Below the pieces are notes generated by a model, which was given only the letters and a program-made list of their open reading frames with translations, did not search any database and was not told the DNA's origin. Of a DNA stretch of 64,000 nt, positions 9,145 through 18,473 are shown in pieces. Positions within the stretch are counted from its first letter, which is position 1. The number at the start of each line of letters is the position of its first letter. Source of the stretch: Melastoma dodecandrum. Lineage: Eukaryota > Streptophyta > Magnoliopsida > Myrtales > Melastomataceae. Location: assembly GCA_029817715.1 (NCBI GenBank), contig JARUPY010000173.1, forward strand, positions 62,001 through 126,000. The letters run 5' to 3'. The position numbers and the translations under genes are program-made.

Positions 9145-9468
9145 TTGAAAGACCTCATGGGCATCATGAAGCAGGCACAGGTCATGCAGACCAAGGTGGC
9201 CGAGGTACAGGCGGAGCTCGAGACGCTCGAGGTGCAGGGCCACGCCGGCGGCGGCCTCGTCGCGATCACCATGACCGCCAAGGGCACGATGCGCGGCGTC
9301 AGCATCGACGACAGCCTGCTCAAGCCCGACGAGAAAGAGATCCTGGAGGATCTGGTCGTCACCGCGCACGCCGACGCCCGCAAGAAGGGCGAGCAGCTGA
9401 TGGAGGAGAAGATGCGCGACATCACCGCCGGCCTCGCCTTGCCGGCGGGGATGAAGCTGCCCTTCTAA
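9145..9468 (+). CDS. ybaB: YbaB/EbfC nucleoid-associated protein
   Basis: An intact 107-residue DNA-binding dimer. MKDLMGIMKQAQVMQTKVAE forms the coiled arm, followed by the conserved GGGLVAITMTAKG and DDSLL segments. TTG at 9145 is preferred over ATG at 9157 because family members start MKxLMGxMKQ and gaaagga lies at a suitable distance upstream. It binds DNA and is almost always encoded next to recR; here recR starts 12 bases after its stop. The usual upstream neighbour dnaX is absent. Confidence 0.93.
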   Translation: MKDLMGIMKQAQVMQTKVAEVQAELETLEVQGHAGGGLVAITMTAKGTMRGVSIDDSLLKPDEKEILEDLVVTAHADARKKGEQLMEEKMRDITAGLALPAGMKLPF

Positions 9469-9480
9469 GACCCAGCGGGC

Positions 9481-10086
9481 ATGGCTGAGCGCATCGCCGG
9501 CCCGGAGATCGAGCGGCTGATCCAGCTCCTCGCCCGCCTGCCGGGCCTCGGGCCGCGCTCGGCGCGCCGCGCGGCGCTGCATCTCATCCGCAAGCGCGAG
9601 GAGCTCCTGGGCCCGCTCGCCGACGCGATGGCGGCCGCCCGCGCGAGCATCAAGGTGTGCACGACCTGCGGCAATGTCGACACGGTGGAGCCGTGCAGCA
9701 TCTGCCGCGACCCGCGCCGCGATCCGGCCGTGCTGATCGTGGTGGAAAGCGTCGCCGACCTGTGGGCGCTGGAGCGCGCCGCGGCGGTACGGGCGCGCTA
9801 CCACGTGCTGGGCGGAACGCTGTCCCCGCTCGACGGCGTCGGCCCGCAGGATCTCAACCTCGAGACCCTGCCGGGCCGCGTCGCCGAGGACGGCGTCAAG
9901 GAGGTGATCCTCGCCGTCAACGCCACCGTCGACGGCCAGACGACCGCGCATTACGTGACCGACATGCTCGCCCACCTCGACATCAAAACGACCCGGCTTG
10001 CGCACGGCGTGCCGGTCGGCGGCGAACTCGATTATCTCGACGAGGGCACGCTCGCCGCCGCGCTGCGCAGCCGCACGGAGTTTTGA
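9481..10086 (+). CDS. recR: Recombination mediator protein RecR
   Basis: An intact 201-residue protein that works with RecF and RecO to load RecA onto single-stranded DNA. It has an N-terminal HhH motif ([16 protein letters not shown]), then a C4 zinc finger with Cys60, Cys63, Cys72 and Cys75. The Toprim domain contains [12 protein letters not shown]. The C-terminal [16 protein letters not shown] is the family ending. It is co-directional with and close to ybaB, as in most bacteria. Confidence 0.96.
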   Translation: MAERIAGPEIERLIQLLARLPGLGPRSARRAALHLIRKREELLGPLADAMAAARASIKVCTTCGNVDTVEPCSICRDPRRDPAVLIVVESVADLWALERAAAVRARYHVLGGTLSPLDGVGPQDLNLETLPGRVAEDGVKEVILAVNATVDGQTTAHYVTDMLAHLDIKTTRLAHGVPVGGELDYLDEGTLAAALRSRTEF

Positions 10087-10301
10087 GCCAAGCCTGTTAA
10101 CTATCAGTCGAACGGACGATGAAAAGACATAGCGGTTGGCGGCGGAGTGTGGCGTCGGCACACTAGCGCGGCGACCAGACCCGAGGCATCCTCATCGTCC
10201 CGACGCGCTCCAGGGCCGACCTGATCACTCGCGCTCCGAAGGCTTCGCCAGGGCGCGTCGGATTCCATTCTCCGTATCGTTTGATGCAGAACGGCTTTCG
10301 A

Positions 10302-10349
10302 GGAGCGGTGACGCTTCGTCGCCGCACGCGCACGAGGCGTGCGCGCTCC
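10302..10349. repeat. Small inverted repeat, copy B1 (possible bidirectional terminator)
   Basis: The outer stem is ggagcg / cgctcc, with an internal cgccgcacgcg...gtgcgcg structure. It ends exactly at the stop codon of the minus-strand gene at 10349. A related element (B2) lies at the same type of site at 13613-13675. No T-rich tract follows, so a terminator role is inferred only from its position. Confidence 0.5.
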
Positions 10350-10759
10350 TAAAGCTTTGCAAACGGCGTGCGCTCGAAGAGACGCAGCATGATCTTGGCC
10401 GGGCTGTCCGGCGTCGCCAGCGCCACATCGGCTTCGGCGGCGACCTCGACGTCACGGCGTGCCTTATCGCGCGGCGGCAGTACGGCACCCTCGACATCGA
10501 GCGCCGGGGCGCTCGTCTGCAGCATGCGCAGGATCGCCCGCTGGGCGAGGCGTACGGGGTCGATCGAGCCGTCGTTGCGCAGGCAGTCCGGCTCCGACTG
10601 CGCGACCTTCACCACCGAACGCGCCAGCCGATTGATGACCATCCGGTCAACATTGTGCGTCGATCGCAGGCCCTGCAACGCGATCGCATAGGCCTCGTGC
10701 AGGCGCGCCGCTTCCGAGGAATCGAAAGCCCCCTTCTTAATATCGAATATGCCGGCCAT
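10349..10759 (-). CDS. Hypothetical protein, 136 residues
   Basis: I do not recognise a family. The protein starts MAGIFDIKKGAFDSSEAARL and is mostly predicted helical, with acidic and alanine-rich stretches and no signal peptide or membrane segment. A block VDRMVINRLARSVVKVAQSE near residues 37-56 looks like an amphipathic helix. Codon bias matches neighbouring genes, which supports a real gene. It converges with recR and diverges from the GT2 gene. Confidence 0.55.
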   Translation of the reverse strand: MAGIFDIKKGAFDSSEAARLHEAYAIALQGLRSTHNVDRMVINRLARSVVKVAQSEPDCLRNDGSIDPVRLAQRAILRMLQTSAPALDVEGAVLPPRDKARRDVEVAAEADVALATPDSPAKIMLRLFERTPFAKL

Positions 10760-10968
10760 GACGCAGCCCCCGCAACGCCTTTACATATAGGAACCTTATC
10801 AGTCGCGCACAGGGGCGCAAACACGTTCTTTGCCCCAGGGTTGTTTCTTTGCCTAAGCGTTGCTTGGTTTTCGACGTTGCGTCGAGTCATGGCCGAATGG
10901 CTACACCAAGCCTTAACCGCGAAAGACGATGATCCGGGCTCCCGCGGCTTGCCTTTTTCGGTCCCAGC

Positions 10969-12009
10969 ATGAACGTCCGCGCGGCTCTGGCGCCCGTCTA
11001 CAGCCTCGTTATCCCGCTCTACAACGAGGAAGCGGTTCTGCCGCTCCTGTTGCACCGGCTCGACCGGTTGCTGGCCGCACTCGACGCGCCGGCCGAAGTA
11101 ATTCTCGTCGACGACGGCAGCCGCGACACGACGGGGATCGTGGCCGCCGCGCGCGCCAAGGACGATCCGCGCTTTCGCTACCTCGCGCTGTCGCGCAACT
11201 TCGGCCATCAGGTGGCGATCTCCGCCGGGATGGATTTCGCGGCCGGCGAGGCGATCATCGTCATGGACGCCGACCTGCAGGACCCGCCGGAGGTGGTGCC
11301 GGCGCTCGCCGCCAAATGGCGCGAGGGCTACGAGATCGTCTACGCGCAGCGCCTGTCGCGCGAGGGCGAAACGCGGGTGAAGCGCTGGACCGCGGCGCTG
11401 TTCTACCGGCTGGTCCGCGCGCTCACCAAGGTCGACATCCCTGCCGACGTCGGCGACTTCCGTCTCGTCGACCGCCGCGCCGTCGACGCGTTCAAGGCGA
11501 TGCCGGAGCGCGATCGCTTCGTGCGCGGGATGTTCGGCTGGATGGGGTTCCGGCAGACGGCCGTCCCGTTCCATCGCCTCTCGCGCGGCGCCGGCACGAC
11601 GAAGTACGATTTCGCACGGATGGTGAAGCTCGCCTTCGACGGGATCATCGGCTTCTCCGACGTGCCGTTGCGCCTCGCGCTGTGGGCCGGCGCCATGGTC
11701 TCGCTCGGTGCGCTCGGCTACGGCGCCTACGAGACGGTCCTCGCGATGCTCGGCGCGCATTTCGTCTCCGGCTGGGCCTCGACGATCGTGCTGGTCTCGT
11801 TCCTGGCCGGCATCAATCTCCTGATGACCGGCATCGTCGGCATCTACGTCGGACGCATCCATACCGAAGTGAAAAACCGGCCCCTCTACGTGGTCGGCCG
11901 CGCCGTCGGTTTCCCGAGCGAGGCGGAGCTGGCCTTTTCGCGCGGCGCGCCCACGCTCGGCAAGCTCCTCTCCGACAAGACGCTCCTCGACCAGACCCGG
12001 GCCGCCTGA
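10969..12009 (+). CDS. Family 2 glycosyltransferase, GtrB/ArnC-like
   Basis: An intact 346-residue enzyme with a GT2 fold. It has YSLVIPLYNEEAVLP at the N-terminus, the nucleotide-binding VILVDDGSRDT, and the DxD-containing MDADLQDPPE. Two C-terminal hydrophobic helices (about 232-300) anchor it in the inner membrane. GtrB-type enzymes move a sugar from UDP- or GDP-sugar to undecaprenyl phosphate. Its stop overlaps the start of the next gene (TGATG), a GT-C-like membrane protein that could use the lipid-linked sugar. The sugar identity is unknown. Confidence 0.85.
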   Translation: MNVRAALAPVYSLVIPLYNEEAVLPLLLHRLDRLLAALDAPAEVILVDDGSRDTTGIVAAARAKDDPRFRYLALSRNFGHQVAISAGMDFAAGEAIIVMDADLQDPPEVVPALAAKWREGYEIVYAQRLSREGETRVKRWTAALFYRLVRALTKVDIPADVGDFRLVDRRAVDAFKAMPERDRFVRGMFGWMGFRQTAVPFHRLSRGAGTTKYDFARMVKLAFDGIIGFSDVPLRLALWAGAMVSLGALGYGAYETVLAMLGAHFVSGWASTIVLVSFLAGINLLMTGIVGIYVGRIHTEVKNRPLYVVGRAVGFPSEAELAFSRGAPTLGKLLSDKTLLDQTRAA

Positions 12010-13605
12010 TGAGCGACGCGGCGCTTGCCGGCACGCCGACGCTTCGGCGCACGGCGCTGCCCTTCTCGGCGCCGAGCGCGGTTCTCCTGCTCGCGGTCTT
12101 CATCGGGGTGCTGGCGCAGGGCGATACCCTGCTCGGCGATCCCGATTCGCAATGGCATATCGCGGTCGGCCGCGAGATCTGGGCGGCGCGCGCGGTCCCG
12201 ACGACCGATCTCTATTCGTACACGTTTGCCGGCGCGCCGTGGATCGCCAAGGAATGGCTGTCGCAGCTCCTCCTCTTCGGCGCGCATGCGGCCGCCGGCT
12301 GGACCGGCGTCGTCGTCCTCGCCGCCGTGTCGATCGCCACCGCCTTCGCGCTCCTGCACGAGTGGCTGCGTCGCAGGGTCAGCCCGACTGTGGCGCTGGC
12401 CATGACGCTCGTCGCGATCCTGCTCTGCACGCCGCACTTCCTGGCGCGGCCGCATATCCTGGTGCTGCCGATCATCATCGCCTGGACGGCGAGCCTCGTG
12501 AGCGCGCTCGAGCGCGGCCGGGCGCCGCCGCTGGTCGCCACGCTGCTGATGGCGGCGTGGGCGAACATGCACGGCAGCTTTCCGTTGGGCCTCGCCCTGG
12601 CAGGGCTGCTCGCTCTGGAGGGCGCCGTCGCCGCGCCACGGGCCGAGCGCCTGCGGCGCGCCCGCGGATGGGCCCTTTTCCTGATCCTCTCGGTCGCCGC
12701 CACCGCCTTGTCGCCCTACGGCTGGCAAGCCATCCTGGTGCCGCTGCACATGCCGGGCAACGCGGTGACCTTGCGCTACGTCGACGAGTGGAAGCCGCTG
12801 CATCTCGACGTCTTCGGCATCGTCGCGCTGGCGTCGCTGGCGCTCGCGATGGGAGTGCTTCTGAACGCGGCCTATGCCTCGATCGCGAAGACGCTTCCCC
12901 TCCCCCTTGCGGGGAGCGGCAAGGGGTGGGGGTCGCGGTGTCCTTCGGCCGCTACCCGAGAAGCACGGCGCGACCCCCACCCCCAACCCCTCCCCGCAAG
13001 GGGGAGGGGAGTCCCGCGGCGGGGCTTGGGCGAATTTTTTCCGCATCATCGCGGTCGCTTTGCTCGCCTATCTGATGATCCGTCATTCGCGCTTCATCAG
13101 CCTATTCGCGATCGTCACGCCGATCCTGATCGCCTGCGCGGTCTCGACAATCCCCGTGTTCGCGGCACGTCCCAGCGAGGGGCCGCGCATGCTGTGGGGC
13201 ATCGCCGGCGCGCTCGGCGCCGCGGCGCTCGCGGCCGTGGCGATCGTCACGCCGACACCTGCCGCCGACGTGACGCCCGAGGCCGCCTACCAGGCGGCCG
13301 TCGCCCACGGCGTGTCGGGGCCGGTCTACAACGACTACGATTTCGGCGGCTATCTCATCGCCCACGGCGTCCCGACCTTCGTCGATGGGCGCACCGATCA
13401 GCTGTTCCTTGATCCGTTCCTGCCGGCGCTCGCGCGAGCGATCATCAGCAGGGACGACGCGGCGTTCGCGGCTATGCTGGCACGCTACAAGGTGCACTGG
13501 GCGATCGTGCGCGCCGGCTCCCGCGACGCCGGCCATCTCGCCGCGATGCAAGGATGGACGCGCATCCATGCCGACAAAGTGGCGGAAGTCTTCGTCGCCG
13601 GATAG
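12009..13605 (+). CDS. Multi-membrane GT-C-like protein interrupted by palindromic repeat A4
   Basis: About 530 codons with many hydrophobic segments. The motif LLGDPDSQWHIAVGREIW near the N-terminus resembles the first periplasmic loop of GT-C glycosyltransferases (Asp-x-Asp followed by W/H). The C-terminal soluble part (YNDYDFGGYLIAHGVPTFVD, WAIVRAGSRDAG) matches uncharacterised proteins of the same type. A 117-bp palindromic repeat (12895-13011) lies between membrane segments, and the reading phase moves by one across it. Given the many +1 errors elsewhere, the repeat is probably translated in frame in the real gene. It is translationally coupled to the GT2 gene upstream. Confidence 0.65.
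12895..13011. repeat. Palindromic repeat, copy A4, inside a coding region
   Basis: The left arm is ttcccctcccccttgcgggg and the right arm is ccccgcaagggggaggggag, with inner arms gggtgggggtcgcg / cgcgacccccaccc and a short variable centre. It has the same architecture as copies A1, A3 and A7 but a different core sequence. It lies entirely within the GT-C-like gene. Confidence 0.85.
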
Positions 13606-13612
13606 CACCGCC

Positions 13613-13675
13613 GGAGCGGCGGCGCCTCGCCGCCGCACACGCAAAGAAGCCGCGAAAGGCCGGTGTGCGCGCTCC
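13613..13675. repeat. Small inverted repeat, copy B2 (possible bidirectional terminator)
   Basis: It contains ggagcggcggcgcctcgccg and ends gtgtgcgcgctcc, sharing its outer ends and cgccgcac core with B1. It sits exactly between two convergent genes, eight bases after one stop and abutting the other. A role as a shared terminator is inferred from position and hairpin potential. Confidence 0.5.
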
Positions 13676-14545
13676 CTAATCCACGTCGAGGAACGGCAGC
13701 ACCAGCGCCGCCACCTCGTCGGGAAACTCCTCGTGCACTGCCAGCTTGCCCCGCGGCAGGCGCTCCAGGCGCACGTTAGGCAAATCCCCCATCGCCTCGA
13801 TCTCCGCGCGCGACTTGGGCGGCGTCTCGGCGCCGTAGATCACCAGCAGGGGCGCGCGGGCACGCCGTGCCAGATCATGGAAGGCGCCGCGGCTCTCGAC
13901 CCTGTCGAGCGCGCCGGTGACGAAGCGCACGGACGCGTGCCGCGCGCCTTGTGCCCAGGTCACCGCCTGCTTCTGCGCGCCTTCCTCGCCGAGGATCCGT
14001 GCCGGGTCACTGTAGACGTGCTCGCGCGCCATCTTCTCGAGCACCGGGCCGCTGATGTTGAAGCGATAGAGCGGCGGCCCGATCAGCGGATGGTCGACGA
14101 TGCCGCGCACCCGCGCGAACCACGGCCGGTAGCCGCCGACCATGGTCGGAAACGGGCCGCGCCAGGTCGGCGCCAGCAGGACGATCCTTTCCGCGAGGTG
14201 CGGCGTGCGCGAGGCGGCATAGAGCACGTAGCTCGCCGCATGGCCGGCGGCGACGATCGCGCGCGCGCCGGGCGCGTTCTCGCGCACGAAGCGGTCGAGG
14301 AAGTCCGACAGGATGTCCGGCGTCCAGTCGAGGCGCGGGCGCGGCCGGTCGCCGAAACCCGGCCAGTCGACCGCGACCACGCGGAACTGATCGTCGAGCC
14401 GATCCATGAGCGGATGCATCTCGGCCCGTGTCGAGATGCTGCTGAGGGCAGGGAGCAGCAGGACCGTCGGCCCGGCGCCGGCCTCGTCGACGCCGAGCGT
14501 GATGTCGGAGCCTTCGAGCTGGTAGGTGATCGAGCGCGTCGCCAT
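13676..14545 (-). CDS. Alpha/beta-hydrolase fold protein with altered nucleophile elbow
   Basis: About 289 residues from ATG at 14545. It has the fold's strand-turn features: TVLLLPALSS oxyanion region, VVAVDWPGFGDRP, and a late LLVIYGAETPPKSR acid region followed by a C-terminal VHEEFPDEV. The nucleophile elbow, normally G-x-S-x-G, reads G-H-A-A-S, so the catalytic serine position is alanine. It may be a non-hydrolytic or pseudo-enzyme, or use the serine two residues later. It is adjacent to and co-directional with the RraA-like gene, with 130 bp between. Confidence 0.75.
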   Translation of the reverse strand: MATRSITYQLEGSDITLGVDEAGAGPTVLLLPALSSISTRAEMHPLMDRLDDQFRVVAVDWPGFGDRPRPRLDWTPDILSDFLDRFVRENAPGARAIVAAGHAASYVLYAASRTPHLAERIVLLAPTWRGPFPTMVGGYRPWFARVRGIVDHPLIGPPLYRFNISGPVLEKMAREHVYSDPARILGEEGAQKQAVTWAQGARHASVRFVTGALDRVESRGAFHDLARRARAPLLVIYGAETPPKSRAEIEAMGDLPNVRLERLPRGKLAVHEEFPDEVAALVLPFLDVD

Positions 14546-14675
14546 GCCGGTCTCCGCGCGCGGGGCGCCTGTGCCAAGGTCTCGTTGCCGAAACGTAGCG
14601 AACGGCCGGCCGTGCACGCAAGAACCTGGTCGTAGCAGGCTCGATCGATTGGCTCGGTGTCAACAGGCCGAGCGG

Positions 14676-15356
14676 TCAGCGCGACGTCTTGCTTTCCACG
14701 GCCTCGGTAAGCCCGAGCGCCTGGGCCAGCGATCGCCCCGCGGCGAGACTTGCCTGCCAGTCCGCCTCGCGTCGCAGCTTCGTCTCCGCGTCGGCGATGC
14801 GGGCACGCGCCATCTCCGGCGGCAGGACGACGAGCCCGTCGTCGTCGCCGATCACGAGGTCGCCGGGGCGCACCAGCCGGCCGCCGACGACCACGGGAGC
14901 GTTGACGGCGCCCCGCTCGGCGGAGGCCGGCCCGCGCGGCGTGACGTGGCGAGCGAATACCGGAAAATCGGTCCATTGCGCGAGGGCGCCGACATCGCGG
15001 ATCGCGCCATCGCAGACGAGTCCGGCGGCGCCGCGCCGCCGCATGTGGCCGCTCAGGATCTCGCCGATCATCGCGGTCTCGGCATGGCCGTCCGCCGCGA
15101 TCACGAGGACGTCGCCGGGCGCCATCCGATCGATGGCCAGGGGCACGGCGCCGAAATCCGGCGGCTCGCACCAGGCGGTGACGGCCCGCCCGAGCAGGCG
15201 AGGTTGCTTGCCGGGCGGCAGGAGCGGGCGGATCGCCGGGTCGATCTGTCCGATGTCGCGCCCGAGGTCGACCGCGACGGCGACCGGCACGGCACGCCAG
15301 CGCTCGATCTCGGCGGACAGGTCTTCGCGCACGACGGCGTGGGCTGCGACGGGCAA
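14676..15356 (-). CDS. RraA-like / HMG aldolase family protein
   Basis: A 226-residue protein of the RraA/dimethylmenaquinone-methyltransferase-like superfamily. The metal and substrate motif G-L-V-C-D-G-A-I-R-D is present, followed by FPVFARHVTPRGP, as in class II 4-hydroxy-4-methyl-2-oxoglutarate aldolases. TTG at 15356 is chosen because ggggag lies just upstream and the conserved region starts soon after. Members either regulate RNase E or cleave oxo-acids of aromatic degradation. Nothing in the neighbourhood decides which, although aldolase-type activity is commoner in this context. Confidence 0.75.
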   Translation of the reverse strand: MPVAAHAVVREDLSAEIERWRAVPVAVAVDLGRDIGQIDPAIRPLLPPGKQPRLLGRAVTAWCEPPDFGAVPLAIDRMAPGDVLVIAADGHAETAMIGEILSGHMRRRGAAGLVCDGAIRDVGALAQWTDFPVFARHVTPRGPASAERGAVNAPVVVGGRLVRPGDLVIGDDDGLVVLPPEMARARIADAETKLRREADWQASLAAGRSLAQALGLTEAVESKTSR

Positions 15357-15613
15357 GGCATTCTCCCCAAGGTAAGCAGAAAGACTTCGGGCCCAGTTAG
15401 CGTATCTGGAATGTTTTCCCACCAGCCGATTGCGTGTTCGCCGAGCGCGAGCCGGCGACGAAGGGAAGGCTGTTGGCAATCGCGGCTCGTGCCGACCTGC
15501 TCGTTGACGGCACCGTTCGAGCGAATAATCTCGCGCCAGGAATTGCGGCAGCGCGCATCCATTGCGACGGCAACAGCGAGCATGGCGCCGCTCCCTTTCG
15601 ACGGAGCTTGCGC

Positions 15614-17796
15614 ATGCTCTCGCGCTCTTTGTGGAACCGCCGGTTTCGCTGGATCGGTGGTTCCTGGGCCTTCGCCGCGGTCTTCGCCCTTGTGTTGTTC
15701 GCGGATTCCGCGGAGGCCGTCGTCTGCGACGGGCCTGACGTGCCGATGGCCGCCGTCTGCGGCGTGACGCTCAGGCCGCCGACGATCAGCTGCACGGTGC
15801 CGCGAGATGCGCAACCGGAGAAGCCGTTCTACCTGGTCCAGCGCGCCACCAACGTGTTTTCCTGGCAGGCCTTCATCGGACTGCAATGGCCCGCGTCGAA
15901 GACCGAACGCGGCCAGCCCGATCCCGCCGCCAGGATCGGTGCGCCGGGCCCAACGGTCTGGGAGACCTGGCGCGAGGCCGACGAGGTCTTCCGCCATGAC
16001 GCCGACGGCAATCCCCTGCCGCCGCTGGCGTGGGACGCTTCCCCGCCCATTCCCGCGGAATGCGCGGGCGCCGATCGCGTGCTGTTTCGAACCTCCAAGG
16101 TGGACGATCTGCTCACCGACGTGACGCAGCCGACCGGGGCGGACGGCGACGCGTCCCCTGACGCTGAAGGATCAGGCGCGCGCGCTGACGCGCTACGAGA
16201 TCCGGATGAACGACACGGCGTATCGGGCCATCACCGCGCCGCAGGATCTCTGGTGGGACGGCGCGCGGCAGGCGAACCTCGAGTCGGTGCGCTTTCCCGA
16301 AGGCAGCATGATCGTCAAGGCGGCCTGGATTCCGGTACCAGACGGCGACGCGGCGCGCTTTCGCACCGTCAAGGCCTGCGTGTGCGACGGCGCCGATGGG
16401 AAAGGCTGCGCCGTCAAGCGCATGGGCTTGGTCGGCTTTCACCTGATGAGCAAGACGCCGAGCGCGCCGCAATGGCTCTGGTCGACGTTCGAGCAGCAGG
16501 ACAATGTCGCGGGCGTCTGCATGCGGCCGGCGCCCCCGCGCAGCCCGCCTCCCACCTATTGGAACCCGGCGCAGGGTCTGACCGACGCCAACCGGCAGAC
16601 CTTGGGCCTCACGCCGAACCAGCTTTGCCGGGTGCATCCGATTTCCGGCTCCAATCCGAGCTGCGGCGATCCGGCCGATGCGACCGACAACGTGCAGGCG
16701 CTCAACGGGTCCGTGCAAGGCGCGCTCGCCGGCACGCCGTTCAGGCACTACCAGCTCATCGACACGCAATGGCCTATCCCGGGAAGTACGCCGGCCGGCG
16801 GTCCGCCGACGCAGTTCGAGGTGCTGCCGCGGATCCTCGGCAACACCACCCTGGAATCGTTCATCCAAGGTACGTCGAGCTGCATGGGATGCCACGCGAT
16901 GGCGCGGACGCGGCGCCATGTCGCCGCCGCCAAGCCCGACGGCCAGGCATTCTTCTCGTCCGACTTCACCTTCATGCTCGGGATGGCGCAGCCGGCGCCG
17001 GCGCCCCAGCCGCTGCTGCGGGCGCTTCCGGCCAGCGACTGTCTCGGCAAAAGCGATCCGAAATGCCTCGGCCTGCTGATCGCGAACAGGACGTACGAGC
17101 AGCTGCCGCAATACGTCGGGGCGAAGCTCCACTGCACGAGCTGTCACCTGGAGGGCGGGCGCAATCCGCGCGCCTCGTGGTGGCGGGATGTCGTGGCGAA
17201 ATATTCCACGGTGAAGGGCGGTATCGCCGGGCGCATCAACTCCTGCTTCCTCAACAGCCTGAATGGCAAGGCGCTCTGCACGCCCGACAAGCGGGGCCTC
17301 TGCCCGGACAACGAAGCGATGACGGCGCTCATCGCCTACATGTCCTGGCTGGCGCGGCCGGACAACAATCCGGAGGCCATCCCGAGCCCGATGCCGCGTG
17401 CGTTTCCGGCCGTCCGCGCCCGGCAACGGCGTCGGAACCCGAGGCGCCAAGATCTTCCTCCAGAAATGCGCGTTCTGTCATGGCGCCGACGGCGAGGGGC
17501 GCTACGAGGACAACACCTACTTCCGGCCGGCGCTCTGGGGACCGAAGTCGTTCAACTCGAGCGCCGGCATGGATTCCACCGCCGATCTCGCGCCGTTCGC
17601 CTATGGCAACATGCCCTTCCATTCCGGTGGGGAGCTGACGCCGCAGGAGGCGCGTGATCTCGCCTGCTTCATCGACGGCAAGCCGCGCCCGAAAGGTCCG
17701 CCGTCGAAAAACCCGTCCGACAAGAGCGACATCACCTGCAGCGGCGTCGCGGACCAGGATGGGCGTGGTTCGTCCGCGGAGATGCGCAAGCCATGA
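15614..17796 (+). CDS. Secreted multihaem cytochrome c family protein (two frame breaks)
   Basis: About 726 residues. The signal peptide (FAAVFALVLFADSAEA) directs it to the periplasm. Three haem-binding CxxCH motifs are visible: CMGCH, CTSCH and CAFCH. The last belongs to a compact mono-haem cytochrome c domain at the C-terminus (about residues 600-700). The large N-terminal part has the pattern NVFSWQAFIGLQWP and VWETWREADEVF, seen in uncharacterised proteobacterial cytochromes. The frame breaks at the C run 16155-16158 and the T run 17403-17405. The start ATG 15614 is immediately before the signal peptide. It is presumably an electron carrier or oxidase subunit; substrate unknown. Confidence 0.75.
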
Positions 17797-17804
17797 AGGA
17801 TCGG

Positions 17805-17877
17805 TGGGCCGGGCAGGACTCGAACCTGCAACCAGACCGTTATGAGCGGCCGGCTCTAACCATTGAGCTACCGGCCC
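17805..17877 (-). tRNA. tRNA with CAU anticodon, probably tRNA-Ile2
   Basis: A 73-nt cloverleaf on the minus strand. The acceptor stem is GGGCCGG / CCGGCCC with discriminator A. The D arm contains TAGCTCAATGGTTAGAGC. The anticodon loop is CTCATAA with stem GGCCG / CGGTC, and the T loop is GGTTCGAGTCC. The GGGCC acceptor and CTCATAA loop fit the lysidine-modified isoleucine tRNA better than elongator methionine. CCA is not encoded. The 3' end faces the cytochrome gene stop at 17796, eight bases away. Confidence 0.9.
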
Positions 17878-17952
17878 GGCCGAGGCCGGCGCGTCGACGA
17901 CGCGTGGGCATTAAACCGGTTTCAGGAGGGCTTGCAAAGGCCGCGACACGCG

Positions 17953-18213
17953 TCAGTCGAGGTCGGAACGCGCGAACCGCTGACGCTCGACCTGGCGGAC
18001 CTTGGCCAGGGCCGGCACCGGTGGGGCCGGCTCGGAGGCGATCGAGCCGCGCAGGGTCCAGGCGGCGGGCGCGCGCCCGGTGCCGTCGTCGGCGACGAAG
18101 CTGAGCCCGGCGGCGACCGCGATAAACGCCGTCGCCGTGCCGATGGCGACGGTCGAGCTGCCGATCCTGGCGCTCGTCGTGGCTCCGGAGGCGCGCGACG
18201 CCATGCTGCTCAT
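17953..18213 (-). CDS. Small single-membrane-segment hypothetical protein
   Basis: An 86-residue frame starting MSSMASRASG at 18213, with a second possible ATG at 18204. It has one hydrophobic segment (VAIGTATAFIAVAAGLSFVA, residues 26-45) followed by a basic, proline-containing tail. It resembles small inner-membrane or secreted proteins of the group, but I recognise no family. It is isolated between the tRNA and the amidase gene. Confidence 0.45.
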   Translation of the reverse strand: MSSMASRASGATTSARIGSSTVAIGTATAFIAVAAGLSFVADDGTGRAPAAWTLRGSIASEPAPPVPALAKVRQVERQRFARSDLD

Positions 18214-18473
18214 TCCCACTGACCCTCGACCTTTGTCGGGCGATACCCTTACATGGGCGGCGCCCGCAGGGGGTGTCCTGGCAGCAACGCCGCGCCACGA
18301 CCGCATGGCCGAAGCTTGGCGGAGCCATCGTAAAGGCTTTGCACCGATGCGACCGCGCGCGGTGCCGGTAAGCGCGCTTTCCCGGCCGGTGGTTGACAGC
18401 GCGTTCACGACGCGTGTCGAAAGCCCGCGGTCGAACGCGGCGCCAGCGCCGCCTTACGAGACACGGAGCAGGA

